Shown piece by piece: positions 1-8,492 of a stretch of 42,676 nt of DNA. The DNA comes from an uncultured Actinomycetes bacterium. GTDB lineage: Bacteria > Actinomycetota > Coriobacteriia > Coriobacteriales > Atopobiaceae. The stretch lies in contig OMXZ01000017.1 of the NCBI GenBank assembly GCA_900315165.1, forward strand, positions 4,616-47,291, read 5' to 3'. The notes under the pieces were generated by a model. The model was not told the origin of the DNA. It was given only the letters and a program-made list of their open reading frames with translations, and did not search any database. The stretch's first letter is position 1. The number at the start of each line of letters is the position of its first letter. Both the position numbers and the translations under genes were made by a program.

Positions 1-2
1 AG

Positions 3-80
3 ACGCCCGAGCAGCACCAGATCGTGCCGCTGCCCCCGCGTTTCGACTTCTTCGAGAAGCACCCCACCCAGAAGAAGTAG
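3..80 (+). CDS. C-terminal end of an unidentified protein (partial)
   Basis: The frame open from the left edge reads 25 codons and stops at TAG 78-80, two bases before the ATG of the alpha/beta hydrolase. The visible peptide is polar and ends FEKHPTQKK. The tight spacing suggests co-transcription with the hydrolase. Too little is visible to name a family. Confidence 0.5.
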   Translation, partial: TPEQHQIVPLPPRFDFFEKHPTQKK

Positions 81-82
81 CG

Positions 83-1312
83 ATGACCGCACCGCAGCCC
101 ACGGACGATACGCCAGCGGCGACTCCGCTGCCGCCACAGGAGACCTCGGCTCCCCTGCCGCCGCGCCATATCGCGCGGCCCTACGACCTGCCGCTCTTTC
201 CTGCGCAGCCGCTCCACATCGACACCCCGGACGGCGCGCGCATCGAGGCCTTCCGCTATGCGCCGGCAGCCGATGCTGCGGTTACGCTCAATGCTGCCGT
301 GCCCGCTCGCTACCCCGTGCTCATGCTGCATGGCAACGGCGAGGAGCATGGCATCTTCGGCACGCTGGTCACGGCGGTCGTCGCCTGCGGCCGCGAGGTC
401 GTCGCCGTCGACTCCCGCGCGCAGGGTCGCTCGACCCGCGGCACCGCTCCGCTCACCTATGAGCTCATGACCGAGGACGCCGTTCGGGCGCTGGATGCCG
501 CCGGCGTCGCCCGCGCGCATGTGCTCGGCTTTTCCGACGGTGCGATCGAGGGCCTGCTCATGGCCCGCGACTATCCCGAGCGCGTCGCGTCCCTCACCGC
601 CGTCGGCGCCAACCTCTCGCCCGACGGCCTGCCCGGCAACGACGAGTTCGAGGAGGTCTCACGCGCGTATGCCGCCTGGGCCGCTTCTCCCCTGTCGGCC
701 CTGTCAGGCGCCACGGGGGCGACCTACGAGGACGGCACACCAGCCCCCACCCGCGAGCAGGCCGCTTGGACCGCCGAGCTTCTGCACCTGATGGTGGTCG
801 AGCCGCACATCGACCCCCGCAGCCTGACGCGCATCACCTGCCCCACCTGCATCATGTCCGGCGCACTCGACGAGATCCCGCCGACGGAGACCGCCCGTAT
901 CGCCGACGCGATTCCCGGCACACGCAAGGTCGTCGTGCCCGGCGCCGAGCACACGCTGCCCAAGGTCGCGCCCGAGGCCGTCCTGCGCGAGCTCCTCGTC
1001 ACCATCGCCGCTGCAGAATCGCGCGCTCTCCGCATTTTGTCGGCGCCGAGGCCTTCCTTACGCATGCGAATACGCTGTTCGGGACGCTCAGTACGCGGCT
1101 TAGGACACTCAGTACGTTCGAAAACGTCTGATTGGCTCATCATTCCGAATAATTGCATAAATGATGGTATAAAACACAAGGTAGATAGTCTAGATCAAAA
1201 TCCACAGACGAACGATACTTTTTCATACCCCGTTTCCGGACGTACCGAGTGTCCTAACCAGCGTATTCGGTGTCCTGATATGCGTATTCGACGGCTTTCT
1301 CGGCGCGGTTAA
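83..1312 (+). CDS. Alpha/beta hydrolase with an aberrant C-terminal extension
   Basis: Probable cytoplasmic serine hydrolase of the alpha/beta fold; the substrate is unknown. The oxyanion-side motif LHGNGEE lies near residues 82-88. The nucleophile elbow GFSDGA places Ser151, and Asp263 (SGALDE) and His290 (GAEHTLP) complete a plausible triad. The family fold should end near residue 312. The remaining ~97 codons are Arg/Cys-rich and translate the inverted 21-bp repeat array and its AT-rich core, so the reading frame probably lost its original stop when that sequence arrived or expanded. The start is the ATG two bases after the upstream stop; its ribosome site (AGAAG) is weak, which suggests translational coupling. 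Confidence 0.85.
   Translation: MTAPQPTDDTPAATPLPPQETSAPLPPRHIARPYDLPLFPAQPLHIDTPDGARIEAFRYAPAADAAVTLNAAVPARYPVLMLHGNGEEHGIFGTLVTAVVACGREVVAVDSRAQGRSTRGTAPLTYELMTEDAVRALDAAGVARAHVLGFSDGAIEGLLMARDYPERVASLTAVGANLSPDGLPGNDEFEEVSRAYAAWAASPLSALSGATGATYEDGTPAPTREQAAWTAELLHLMVVEPHIDPRSLTRITCPTCIMSGALDEIPPTETARIADAIPGTRKVVVPGAEHTLPKVAPEAVLRELLVTIAAAESRALRILSAPRPSLRMRIRCSGRSVRGLGHSVRSKTSDWLIIPNNCINDGIKHKVDSLDQNPQTNDTFSYPVSGRTECPNQRIRCPDMRIRRLSRRG
1065..1294. repeat. Inverted array of 21-bp repeats around an AT-rich core
   Basis: The left arm (1065-1126) holds two and a half units of about 21 bp: TACGC-N4-6-GGACRCTC twice, then TACGTTCGAAAACG. The right arm (1231-1294) is the same series in inverted orientation, ending in the variant TACGTCCGGAAACG. 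Between them lies ~104 bp that is much more AT-rich than anything nearby. The 21-bp period keeps the reading frame, so both strands encode Arg/Cys-Pro heptads. The array overlaps the 3' end of the alpha/beta hydrolase and lies just beyond the stop of the convergent dehydrogenase gene. It could be a non-autonomous mobile repeat, a protein-binding array or a bidirectional terminator-like structure. Confidence 0.75.
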
Positions 1313-1317
1313 CGGCA

Positions 1318-2118
1318 CTACTTACGGAAACGCTTGCCATTGGTGCAGCCGCCATCCACGAGCACGTCCACGCCCGCGAGGTAGCCGTTGCGCTCGTCGG
1401 CCTCTTCGGGTGTACCCATGCGCCGCTCGGCGCCGTACTTGAGCATGCCGTCACCGTGGCTAGCCTCTGCTTTGCCCATACCGGTTGCGATGAGACCGGG
1501 AGAAAGCGAAGCCACACGGATGCCCTTCTCGCCGAGGTCAAAAGCCGACTTCTGCGCATACCACACGGCAAAGTTCTTGGAGAGGGCGTATGCGAAGCCC
1601 GACTTGTTGTAGTCGCTCTTGGCAAGGTTTGCCTTCTTCAGCATGCGGCGGATGAAGGCGTCCTCGTCCTGCTCTGCCAGACGGTATATCTTCTCGTTGA
1701 TGAGCAGCTTGGGCAGGGCGTAGGCGGAGTTGGAGGCTACGTCCACGATCACGCTGCCGGGCCCCATGACCTTCGCGAACTCTTGATTCACATAAACCGT
1801 GCCCAGCGCGTCGATCCGCACCATCTGCTCCGGCGTGCCCATCGTGGGTGAGACGCCCGCCGCGTGCACCACGTTGGTCACGCGCCCCAGACCGGCGGCA
1901 TACTCCGCCAGCTCGCGCACGCTCTGGCGCTGCGACACGTCACAGGCGTGCGCATGGGCCTCGACACCAGCCGCCTCGAGCTCGGCCACCGCGTGCTCGA
2001 GCTTCGCAACAGTGCGGCCGGTGAGCACCACCACGCGCCCCTGGCCCAAGATCTTGGCCGCCTCCAGGCCCATGCCCGAGCCGCCACCGGTCACCACACA
2101 TACCCGCTTGTCGTCCAT
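1318..2118 (-). CDS. Short-chain dehydrogenase/reductase (SDR)
   Basis: NAD(P)-dependent oxidoreductase with a Rossmann fold; the substrate is unknown. The cofactor loop TGGGSGMG spans residues 10-17. The catalytic Ser lies in VDVASNS (about 129-131), and the YxxxK motif is Tyr177/Lys181. The start is the ATG at 2118 with AAAGGAGT eight bases upstream, rather than a longer in-frame start at 2160. The 266-residue protein is near family length. The C-terminal segment reads GTPEEADERNGYLAGVDVLVDGG, where related SDRs usually have about ten more residues between the GTPEE and GYL motifs. A small in-frame deletion is therefore likely. It may affect the last helix but leaves the catalytic residues intact. 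Confidence 0.9.
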   Translation of the reverse strand: MDDKRVCVVTGGGSGMGLEAAKILGQGRVVVLTGRTVAKLEHAVAELEAAGVEAHAHACDVSQRQSVRELAEYAAGLGRVTNVVHAAGVSPTMGTPEQMVRIDALGTVYVNQEFAKVMGPGSVIVDVASNSAYALPKLLINEKIYRLAEQDEDAFIRRMLKKANLAKSDYNKSGFAYALSKNFAVWYAQKSAFDLGEKGIRVASLSPGLIATGMGKAEASHGDGMLKYGAERRMGTPEEADERNGYLAGVDVLVDGGCTNGKRFRK

Positions 2119-2188
2119 GCTGACTCCTTTCGAATGTGACGGTCCCCCGCCCCCTGTCACGCGCGTCCCCTATCACGCGATGCCGTAC

Positions 2189-5173
2189 CTACGCCTCCGC
2201 CTGGGCCTTGCGTTCCTTACGACTGGGCTTCTTGCTGGGCTTCTTGCGAATCACCTGCCAGAGGGTGCGCGTCCGCGTGCACCCGTGGAAGAGCTTGGCG
2301 AAGGCATAGCCCAAAAGACCCGCAAAGACGACCAGCGCGAGCAGGAGCAAACGCCATTGAGGTACCGCCGAGGCCGTGATGCGCGCGTCGGCCGAGATGC
2401 CGTTCATCGCGTTGGAGTTGGCGTAGGTGTAGAGGATCCGATGGGCGGCCTGGCGGACGTTGGCCCAATCGGCAACGGAGATGGCGTTCACGTCGTCGTT
2501 GTTCATGAGGTCGGCGTCGTTGAGCCACATATCGGTGCCCGCGCCGAGACCCTGGTAGATGCCGCAGTACTCAAAGGTCGGGAAGGTCGCCTGGTCGGTG
2601 GTGACAAAGCCCGCGAAGCCCCACTCGTCGCGCAGCGTGCCGGTCATAAGGCCCTCGGTGGCGCCCGACCAGGTGGGCCCGACGCGGTTCATGGAGGCCA
2701 TCACGCCGCTTGCCCCGCCCTCGCGCACGCTCATCTCGAAGGGCGTCAGGTAGAGCTCGCGAATGGATTGCTCGTTGGCCAGCACGGCCACACCGTAGCG
2801 GTTGGTTTCCTGGTCGTTGAGGGCGTAGTGCTTGATGGTGACCACGGCGCCCTTGCTCTGGACGCCGCGGGTCTCAGCCGCGCCCATGGCGCCGGAGAGC
2901 AGCGGGTCCTCGGAGTAGTACTCGAAATTGCGGCCGCTCGCCGCCGTGCGGTGGATGTTCATCGAGGGCGCGTACCACACGGCCACGCCCGAGGCCAGCG
3001 AGTCCTCCCCCACCATCTGGCCCATGCGCTCGACGAGCCCGGTGTCGAAGGTCGAGGCCAGGACCATCTCGATGGGATAGGACATGCAGTCCACGCCGCC
3101 GCCGGTGAGCGTCGCCGAGATGCCTGCCGGACCGTCCTTGAGGGTCACGAGGGGCATGTCGATGCTGGGGATGGCCAGGCTCACATAGCCGCTCTGACGC
3201 ACCAGGTTCCAGAGCTCCTGCTTGCTCATCTGGCCGATCAGGGCATCCCAGCGGGCGTCGTCGTAGGGCAGGCCCACAAGCGAGGCCAGCGAGAGGTGGC
3301 CGTATTGCTCGTCGGTCGTGGAGAAGACGGGCATGTCGGCAGCGCTGTCGGCGGGCTCGGTGGTGTCACCTGCGGGCTGTGCCACCTCCATGGCGTCGAT
3401 GAAGGCCTGCGGCGCCGTCCAGGTGCCATCCGCATAGGTCTCGGGCCAGGTGCCCTGCCAGTCCGCGCGGGAGAGATAGGTGAAGCCGTCGTCCCAGGTG
3501 CGCAGGTCGGCGGAGTCGAACTGGTTGTGGATCTCCTTGCCCGTCTCGGCCGTGGCAATAAGCGAGCTATCGGCATCGGCCTGTTGCTGGTCGATGTCCC
3601 AGGCGTAGGCGCGTGCGGCGTCACCCGCGGCGTCCATTCCGTCGGCCGCGGTCTTGCCCTTGGCAGCCAGCACGTCATTTGTGGCCTCGTGGGCGTCGCG
3701 GGCCAGGGCCAGGTAGTACGTGCCGGATTCCAAAACGTAGGTGCCCGCGCTCCACGAGTCGTAGGTACGCAGCTGCTCCTGCTTCACCGTGATCGTCAGG
3801 TGCTGGGTCTCGCCCGGCTCGAGCAGCTCGGTCTTGGCGAAGCCGGCCAGTTCCACGGCGGGCTTCTCGATGGCGTTGGCACGGTCGTAATCGGTGTAGG
3901 GGCGCTGGAGGTAGAGCTCGGCCACGTCGCGGCCGGCCACGTCGCCCGTGTTGGTCACGTCGACGGAGGCCACGTAGCCATCGTCCGTCTTGTCCACCGT
4001 GTAGTTGGCCCAGTCGAAGCTCGTGTAAGAGAGACCATGGCCGAAGGGGGCGTCCACCTCGCTTGCGTAATCGAAGTCGCCCGCGTTGCCCTGGCCCAGC
4101 ACGCTGTCCTCGTAGCGGGTCTCGTAGTAGCGGTAGCCCACGTAAATGCCCTCGGAGTACGAGAGGTACTTGGCGTAGGGCATGGTGTCCGGGTCGAGGA
4201 AGTCGTGCGTCTGGTTGCCGTTAGCGATGAGGTAGTTGCCGAAGTTCTGCATGGCCGGCGCGCTCGCGGGGTCGGAGGCGTAGGTGTCCACCAGGCGGCC
4301 GGACGGGTTCACGAGGCCGGCCAGCACGTCGCCCACGGCGTCGATGCCGGCCTGTCCGGGCGAGCCCACCCAGAGCACGGCGTCCGCGTCGGCCAGGTCG
4401 CCCAACGCGATGGGGTTGGCGGTGTTGAGCACCACGACCACGCGGTCGAAATGGGCACGCGCCTCGTGGAGCAGGTCCCTCTCCTCTGTCGTGAGCTGCA
4501 GGTAGCTGACCGGCAGGTCAGAAGACTCGCCGCCCGATCTACCGATGACCACCACGGCGGCGTCGGAGTAGTCCGCGTAACTGTCGCGCAGCTCGTCAGT
4601 GAACTCGCTCACGGGGCACTCGTTCACGGCGTAGTCGCCCCTACCCGTGACGTCGGGGGTCTTCTTGCGGTAATCCTTGCCGGGACCCTCCTCGTAGAAG
4701 TCCCAGGCGGTTGGGTTGACCTCGAGGCCCGCCTGCTCGAGCGCCTGCTTGAGGGTGTCGGCCTTGGAGGAATCCACCGAGCCTGAGCCCGCGCCGCCGT
4801 AGACGAAGTCCACGGCATCCTGGCCCAGCAGGGTCACGCGGGAGCCGCGCGCGAGCGGCAGCGCCGGGTCGTCCGCCACGTCGTCGTTGCGCACCAGCAC
4901 GATGCCGCCGGCCTCCACCTCGCGCGCCAACTGGGCAGCCGCATCGTGCTGCTCGTCGGCATCGGTGTAATCGGAGGCGTAGTAAGTGGTGTCGGTGCCG
5001 CCCTCCACCTTATAGTCCTTGGCGCCCGTGTACATGGTGATGGCGTTGGCGAAAAGGGGTCCGACCGCAATGCCCAGCACCACGGCCAGGATGCAGACGA
5101 ACTCCATCAGGCCGCCCACCAGCGCCCCGAAACCCCTCAGGAATTTATTGATGAACCGGACCAGCACGCCCAC
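2189..5173 (-). CDS. Membrane-anchored, domain-permuted GH3 glycoside hydrolase
   Basis: Probable beta-glycosidase acting outside the membrane. Domain order is unusual: N-terminal membrane helix (~15-45), GH3 C-terminal-type alpha/beta domain (~90-330, with VVVVLNTANPIAL), fibronectin-III-like domain (~420-500), then the GH3 TIM-barrel domain (~640-920), a second membrane helix (~939-960) and a Lys/Arg-rich cytoplasmic tail. Classical GH3 enzymes have barrel first and alpha/beta domain second. The likely nucleophile Asp is in GFVTTDQ, at the position of the usual SDW motif. GTG 5173 is chosen because AGGGGG lies six bases upstream; ATG 5206 would sit directly after a terminator hairpin. At ~994 residues it is long for the family. 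The substrate cannot be read from the sequence. Confidence 0.88.
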   Translation of the reverse strand: MGVLVRFINKFLRGFGALVGGLMEFVCILAVVLGIAVGPLFANAITMYTGAKDYKVEGGTDTTYYASDYTDADEQHDAAAQLAREVEAGGIVLVRNDDVADDPALPLARGSRVTLLGQDAVDFVYGGAGSGSVDSSKADTLKQALEQAGLEVNPTAWDFYEEGPGKDYRKKTPDVTGRGDYAVNECPVSEFTDELRDSYADYSDAAVVVIGRSGGESSDLPVSYLQLTTEERDLLHEARAHFDRVVVVLNTANPIALGDLADADAVLWVGSPGQAGIDAVGDVLAGLVNPSGRLVDTYASDPASAPAMQNFGNYLIANGNQTHDFLDPDTMPYAKYLSYSEGIYVGYRYYETRYEDSVLGQGNAGDFDYASEVDAPFGHGLSYTSFDWANYTVDKTDDGYVASVDVTNTGDVAGRDVAELYLQRPYTDYDRANAIEKPAVELAGFAKTELLEPGETQHLTITVKQEQLRTYDSWSAGTYVLESGTYYLALARDAHEATNDVLAAKGKTAADGMDAAGDAARAYAWDIDQQQADADSSLIATAETGKEIHNQFDSADLRTWDDGFTYLSRADWQGTWPETYADGTWTAPQAFIDAMEVAQPAGDTTEPADSAADMPVFSTTDEQYGHLSLASLVGLPYDDARWDALIGQMSKQELWNLVRQSGYVSLAIPSIDMPLVTLKDGPAGISATLTGGGVDCMSYPIEMVLASTFDTGLVERMGQMVGEDSLASGVAVWYAPSMNIHRTAASGRNFEYYSEDPLLSGAMGAAETRGVQSKGAVVTIKHYALNDQETNRYGVAVLANEQSIRELYLTPFEMSVREGGASGVMASMNRVGPTWSGATEGLMTGTLRDEWGFAGFVTTDQATFPTFEYCGIYQGLGAGTDMWLNDADLMNNDDVNAISVADWANVRQAAHRILYTYANSNAMNGISADARITASAVPQWRLLLLALVVFAGLLGYAFAKLFHGCTRTRTLWQVIRKKPSKKPSRKERKAQAEA

Positions 5174-5206
5174 GCCACGCCCCCTTATACGACACCCAGA
5201 CATCAT

Positions 5207-5240
5207 AAAAGTAGGCCGCCCGCCGTCAGGCGGAGGGCCT
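5207..5240 (-). terminator. Rho-independent terminator after the Gfo/Idh gene
   Basis: On the minus strand AGGCCCTCCGCC pairs with GGCGGGCGGCCT around a TGAC loop; the stem has one small internal loop and is followed by ACTTTT. It lies between the oxidoreductase stop (5295) and the GH3 start, so the two genes are probably separate transcripts. Confidence 0.6.
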
Positions 5241-5294
5241 GTGGCGCAATCCGCATGTCTCACGTCATAATTGGTTCGGCGAAGCGTCCAGTGG

Positions 5295-6290
5295 CTAGAG
5301 CTCCTCGGGATAGTAGAAATTCCAGTCGCGACGCAGGCCGGTCATCAGGTGCATGACGTCGGACGAGATAGCGAGGTTCTGCTTGCCCAGCTCGCGGTCG
5401 GCCACGCCTGCCTCCAGGTCGGACAGCACATAGCTGAGGGCGCGGCTGCGCTCGCCGGCGTGCATCTCCTCGCGGCGGCCGTCCTCGGTCCAGACGATGG
5501 TCGCGACGTCGGCGCGCGGATATTCCATGATCTCGATGTAGCACTTATCGCAACTGATCATCGCGCGTTTGGGCTGCTTGGAGTGCATGGTGAGCGAGAG
5601 CACCACCATCTGGCCCTCGGCGTTGCGCGCGACGATGCCGTCCATCTCGTCCACGCCGGTCGGCGCGGGGTTGGAGAGGGACACCCACTGGTTGGGGTTG
5701 CTCTCCAGGAAGAGGCGCGCGAGCGTGAAGGAGTACACGCCGATGTCGAGCATGGCGCCGCCCGCAAGGCGCGGATTAAAGAAGCGATTCTTCATGTTGT
5801 AGTCTTTGTAGCTGCCGAAGTTCTCCTGCACGAGGTTCACGCGGCCGAACTCACCGGAAGCGACGCGGCGCGCAAGCTCCTTGTAGAGCGGCATGTGCAG
5901 GATGGTGCAGGCGTCCATCAAGACGACGTCGTTGGCCTGGGCGAGGGCCATCGCCTCATCGAGCTCGCGGGAGTTGAGCGTAATCGACTTCTCGCACATC
6001 ACGTGCTTGCCGGCTGCCAGCGCCTGGCGCAGGTACGTGATGTGGGTGTTGTGCGGTGTGGTGATGTAGACGGCGTCGATGGCAGGGTCGGCCAGCATCT
6101 CATCGAAGCTGTCGTACACGGTCGGGATGCGGTACTGCTCGGCAAAGGCCACTGCCTTCTCGTGGGTGCGGTTGGCCACGCCGGCCATCGTGCGGCCCTC
6201 GGCCGCCAGCGCGTCGCCCATCTCGTGCGCGATCACGCCGCAACCCAGAACGCCCCAGTTCAGGTGCGGTGCTACAAGGGTTTCAGACAT
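5295..6290 (-). CDS. Gfo/Idh/MocA-family NAD(P)-dependent oxidoreductase
   Basis: Probably a cytoplasmic sugar or inositol-type dehydrogenase. The N-terminal Rossmann motif GVLGCGVIA lies at about residues 13-21. The family's EKP-type motif appears as MCEKSITLN, with Ser for Pro. The C-terminal half has the GGAMLDIGVY segment typical of the family's second domain. At 331 residues the length is normal. The start is ATG 6290 with AAAGGAG nine bases upstream; a longer in-frame ATG at 6371 would have to read through a perfect hairpin. The adjacent GH3 enzyme suggests a role in handling released sugars, but the substrate is unknown. Confidence 0.88.
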   Translation of the reverse strand: MSETLVAPHLNWGVLGCGVIAHEMGDALAAEGRTMAGVANRTHEKAVAFAEQYRIPTVYDSFDEMLADPAIDAVYITTPHNTHITYLRQALAAGKHVMCEKSITLNSRELDEAMALAQANDVVLMDACTILHMPLYKELARRVASGEFGRVNLVQENFGSYKDYNMKNRFFNPRLAGGAMLDIGVYSFTLARLFLESNPNQWVSLSNPAPTGVDEMDGIVARNAEGQMVVLSLTMHSKQPKRAMISCDKCYIEIMEYPRADVATIVWTEDGRREEMHAGERSRALSYVLSDLEAGVADRELGKQNLAISSDVMHLMTGLRRDWNFYYPEEL

Positions 6291-6311
6291 CTTGGCATCT
6301 CCTTTGACACA

Positions 6312-6341
6312 CGTGTGGGGCGGGCGAACCCGCCCCACACG
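6312..6341 (-). terminator. Perfect GC-rich hairpin in the leader of the Gfo/Idh gene
   Basis: CGTGTGGGGCGGG and its exact complement (13 bp) enclose a four-base loop. There is no U-run on either side. It lies after the fruA stop and about 10 bases before the Shine-Dalgarno of the downstream oxidoreductase, so it could end or protect the fru message or limit ribosome access. Confidence 0.5.
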
Positions 6342-6439
6342 AGGACGTTTGATGGCGACCGAGTGGCCCACATCGGGAACTACCCATTCAGTTGCAAGAC
6401 CTCCGCAAACCTACCGCATGGCAGGTTGCCGCTCGCGAC

Positions 6440-8404
6440 TTACTGCTCGTCCAGCGGCTTCTTCCAGGCGGAGAGAATCAGCGCGCCGACCACCGTGCCC
6501 GCGGCGAGGGCGACAAACCACATCACGGGATTGCCGATGACTGCGATGACCCAGGCGCCGCCGTGGGGAGCGGGGCTGTAGCAACCGAACATCGCGGACA
6601 GAGCGCCGGCGACTGCGGAGCCGACGACGCAGCTGGGGATGACGTGGCCGGGGTCAGCGGCGGCGAAGGGGATGGCGCCCTCGGAGATGAAGGACAGACC
6701 CATGATCCAGTTGACCAGGCCCGCGTCACGGTCGGCCTTGCTCCACTTGTTCTTGGCGATCATGGTGGACAGAGCGATGATCAGGGGCGGCACCATACCG
6801 CCGGCCATGCAGGCGCCCATGACGACCTGGCCGGTGGAGCCCAGGGTCGCGTCGGCGAGCAGGCCCGTGGAGAAGACGTAGGAGGCCTTGTTGAAGGGGC
6901 CGCCAAAGTCGATCGACATCATGCCGCCGACCACGGCGCCGAGAATGACGATGTTGGCGCCGCCGAGGCCGTTCAGGAAGTTGTTGAGGCCGGTGTTGAT
7001 GGCACCGAAAATCGGGTTGAGCAGGAACATGACGGCACCCATGACGAAGACGCCGACGAGCGGGTAGAGCAGAATCGGCTTGATGCCCTCGAGGGACTTG
7101 GGCAGCTTCTCGCAGACCTTCTCGAACCAGCGCATGAAGTAGCCCGCGGCGAAGCCAGCGAAGAGCGCCGCGATGAAGCCGCCGGAGACGCAGGCTGCGG
7201 CGGCAGCTTCGGCGTCACCCGCGACGGAGGCCTGAACGAAGCCCAGGCTGTAGCCAGCCTTGGCGAAGACGCCTGCGACGAAGCCGGGGGCCAGGCCGGG
7301 ACGGTCGGCGATGGACATGGCGATGTAGCCGGCCAGGATCGGCAGCATCAGGCCGAAGGCCTCCTCGCCGATGGTCTTGATGAACTTGGCGACCACCGTG
7401 GAGGAGCCATAGGCGGCGGTGCCCGCGGCGCCCATGTCGACGAGGAAGGCCAGGGCGGTGATGATGCCGCCACCGATCACGAACGGCAGCATGTGAGAGA
7501 CGCCGTTCATCAGGTGCTTGTAGATCTCGTGGCCGATGCCGTCACCTGTGTCCTCGGCAGGCGCGGCCGCGCCGGTGCCCTCGTAGACGGGAGCCTCGCC
7601 GTTCAGGACCTTGTTGATGAGCATCTCGGGCTCCTGGATGCCCTTGGTGACGTTGGTGCTGTAGACGGGCTTACCCGCGAAGCGCGCGAGGTCCACGTTC
7701 TTGTCGGCGGCAATGATGACGCCCTTGGCGCCCTTGACGTCCTCGGCGGTGATGATGTTCTTGGCGCCGCCGGAGCCTTGGGTCTCGACCTTGATGGAGA
7801 CGCCCATCTCCGCCGCCTTCTGCTCGAGGGACTCGGCGGCCATGTAGGTGTGGGCGATGCCAGTCGGGCAGGCCGTGATGGCGAGCACGTCGAACTTGCC
7901 GGCCTGCTGCGCGATCTCGCGCTCCTTCTCCTCGGCAGCTGCATACTGCGCGCCTTCGGCCTCGGTCAGGATGCCCAGGAACTCATCGGCGGTCTTGGCG
8001 GCACGAAGCTTGTCGCAGAGGCCCTCGTCCACCAGCAGCTGGGAGAGGGAGGCAAGCACCTGCAGGTGCACGTTGTCCTCGGTATTGGGGGCGGCGATCA
8101 GGAAGAGCAGCGTGGTGGGCTCGCCGTCAAGCGACTCGTAGTCGACGCCAGCGGGGATGGTCATGGCGGCCAGGCCGGGCTTGCTCACGCCGTCGGACTT
8201 GCCGTGCGGGATGGCGACGCCGTTCTCGACGCCCGTCGACATCTCCGCCTCGCGGGTGAGCACGGCGGCCTTATAGGCCTCCGGGTCGTTGATGTTGCCC
8301 TGGCCGACCATCAGCTCGACAAGCTGGTCGATGGTGTCGGCCTTGTCCTTGGGCGCTCCCCCGATCTTGATCGCACCAGGACTGAGCAGGTCTGCAATCC
8401 TCAT
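6440..8404 (-). CDS. fruA: PTS fructose transporter subunit IIABC
   Basis: Takes up fructose and phosphorylates it to fructose 1-phosphate. All three PTS domains are on one 654-residue chain: EIIA first, with phospho-His67 in VAIPHGKS; EIIB next, with phospho-Cys179 in TACPTGIAHT; then a multi-spanning EIIC from about residue 290 to the end. The order A-B-C is a common FruA layout. The start is ATG 8404 behind GGAAAGGGAG; a longer in-frame extension to 8626 would overlap the fruK 3' end and is not protein-like. It is the last gene of the fruR-fruK-fruA operon, whose kinase uses its product. Confidence 0.96.
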   Translation of the reverse strand: MRIADLLSPGAIKIGGAPKDKADTIDQLVELMVGQGNINDPEAYKAAVLTREAEMSTGVENGVAIPHGKSDGVSKPGLAAMTIPAGVDYESLDGEPTTLLFLIAAPNTEDNVHLQVLASLSQLLVDEGLCDKLRAAKTADEFLGILTEAEGAQYAAAEEKEREIAQQAGKFDVLAITACPTGIAHTYMAAESLEQKAAEMGVSIKVETQGSGGAKNIITAEDVKGAKGVIIAADKNVDLARFAGKPVYSTNVTKGIQEPEMLINKVLNGEAPVYEGTGAAAPAEDTGDGIGHEIYKHLMNGVSHMLPFVIGGGIITALAFLVDMGAAGTAAYGSSTVVAKFIKTIGEEAFGLMLPILAGYIAMSIADRPGLAPGFVAGVFAKAGYSLGFVQASVAGDAEAAAAACVSGGFIAALFAGFAAGYFMRWFEKVCEKLPKSLEGIKPILLYPLVGVFVMGAVMFLLNPIFGAINTGLNNFLNGLGGANIVILGAVVGGMMSIDFGGPFNKASYVFSTGLLADATLGSTGQVVMGACMAGGMVPPLIIALSTMIAKNKWSKADRDAGLVNWIMGLSFISEGAIPFAAADPGHVIPSCVVGSAVAGALSAMFGCYSPAPHGGAWVIAVIGNPVMWFVALAAGTVVGALILSAWKKPLDEQ

Positions 8405-8492
8405 ATCTCTCCCTTTCCTCCTGCGGTCGCCCGCAGTCCTATCCCACCAGCCACGGCGTGGCGACGGGCAATTACCGATGGTTAGAGCGTTA

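Noticed and set aside
724-1179. Minus-strand frame encoding Arg/Cys-Pro heptads
   Set aside because: It lies within the alpha/beta hydrolase coding region and the repeat array; the heptads are explained by the 21-bp DNA period.
1799-4786. A 995-codon open frame on the plus strand across the GH3 gene
   Set aside because: It is antisense to a clear GH3 enzyme and its product is a low-complexity Val/Gly/His-rich sequence without domains, a usual by-product of high-GC codon bias.
5174-5263. Longer N-terminus for the GH3 protein (ATG 5206 or 5263)
   Set aside because: These starts fall on or before the terminator hairpin and lack a ribosome site; GTG 5173 has AGGGGG at six bases.
6392-8485. A 697-codon plus-strand frame opposite fruA
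   Set aside because: It mirrors the fruA codons and its product is Gly/Asp/His-rich with no family features.
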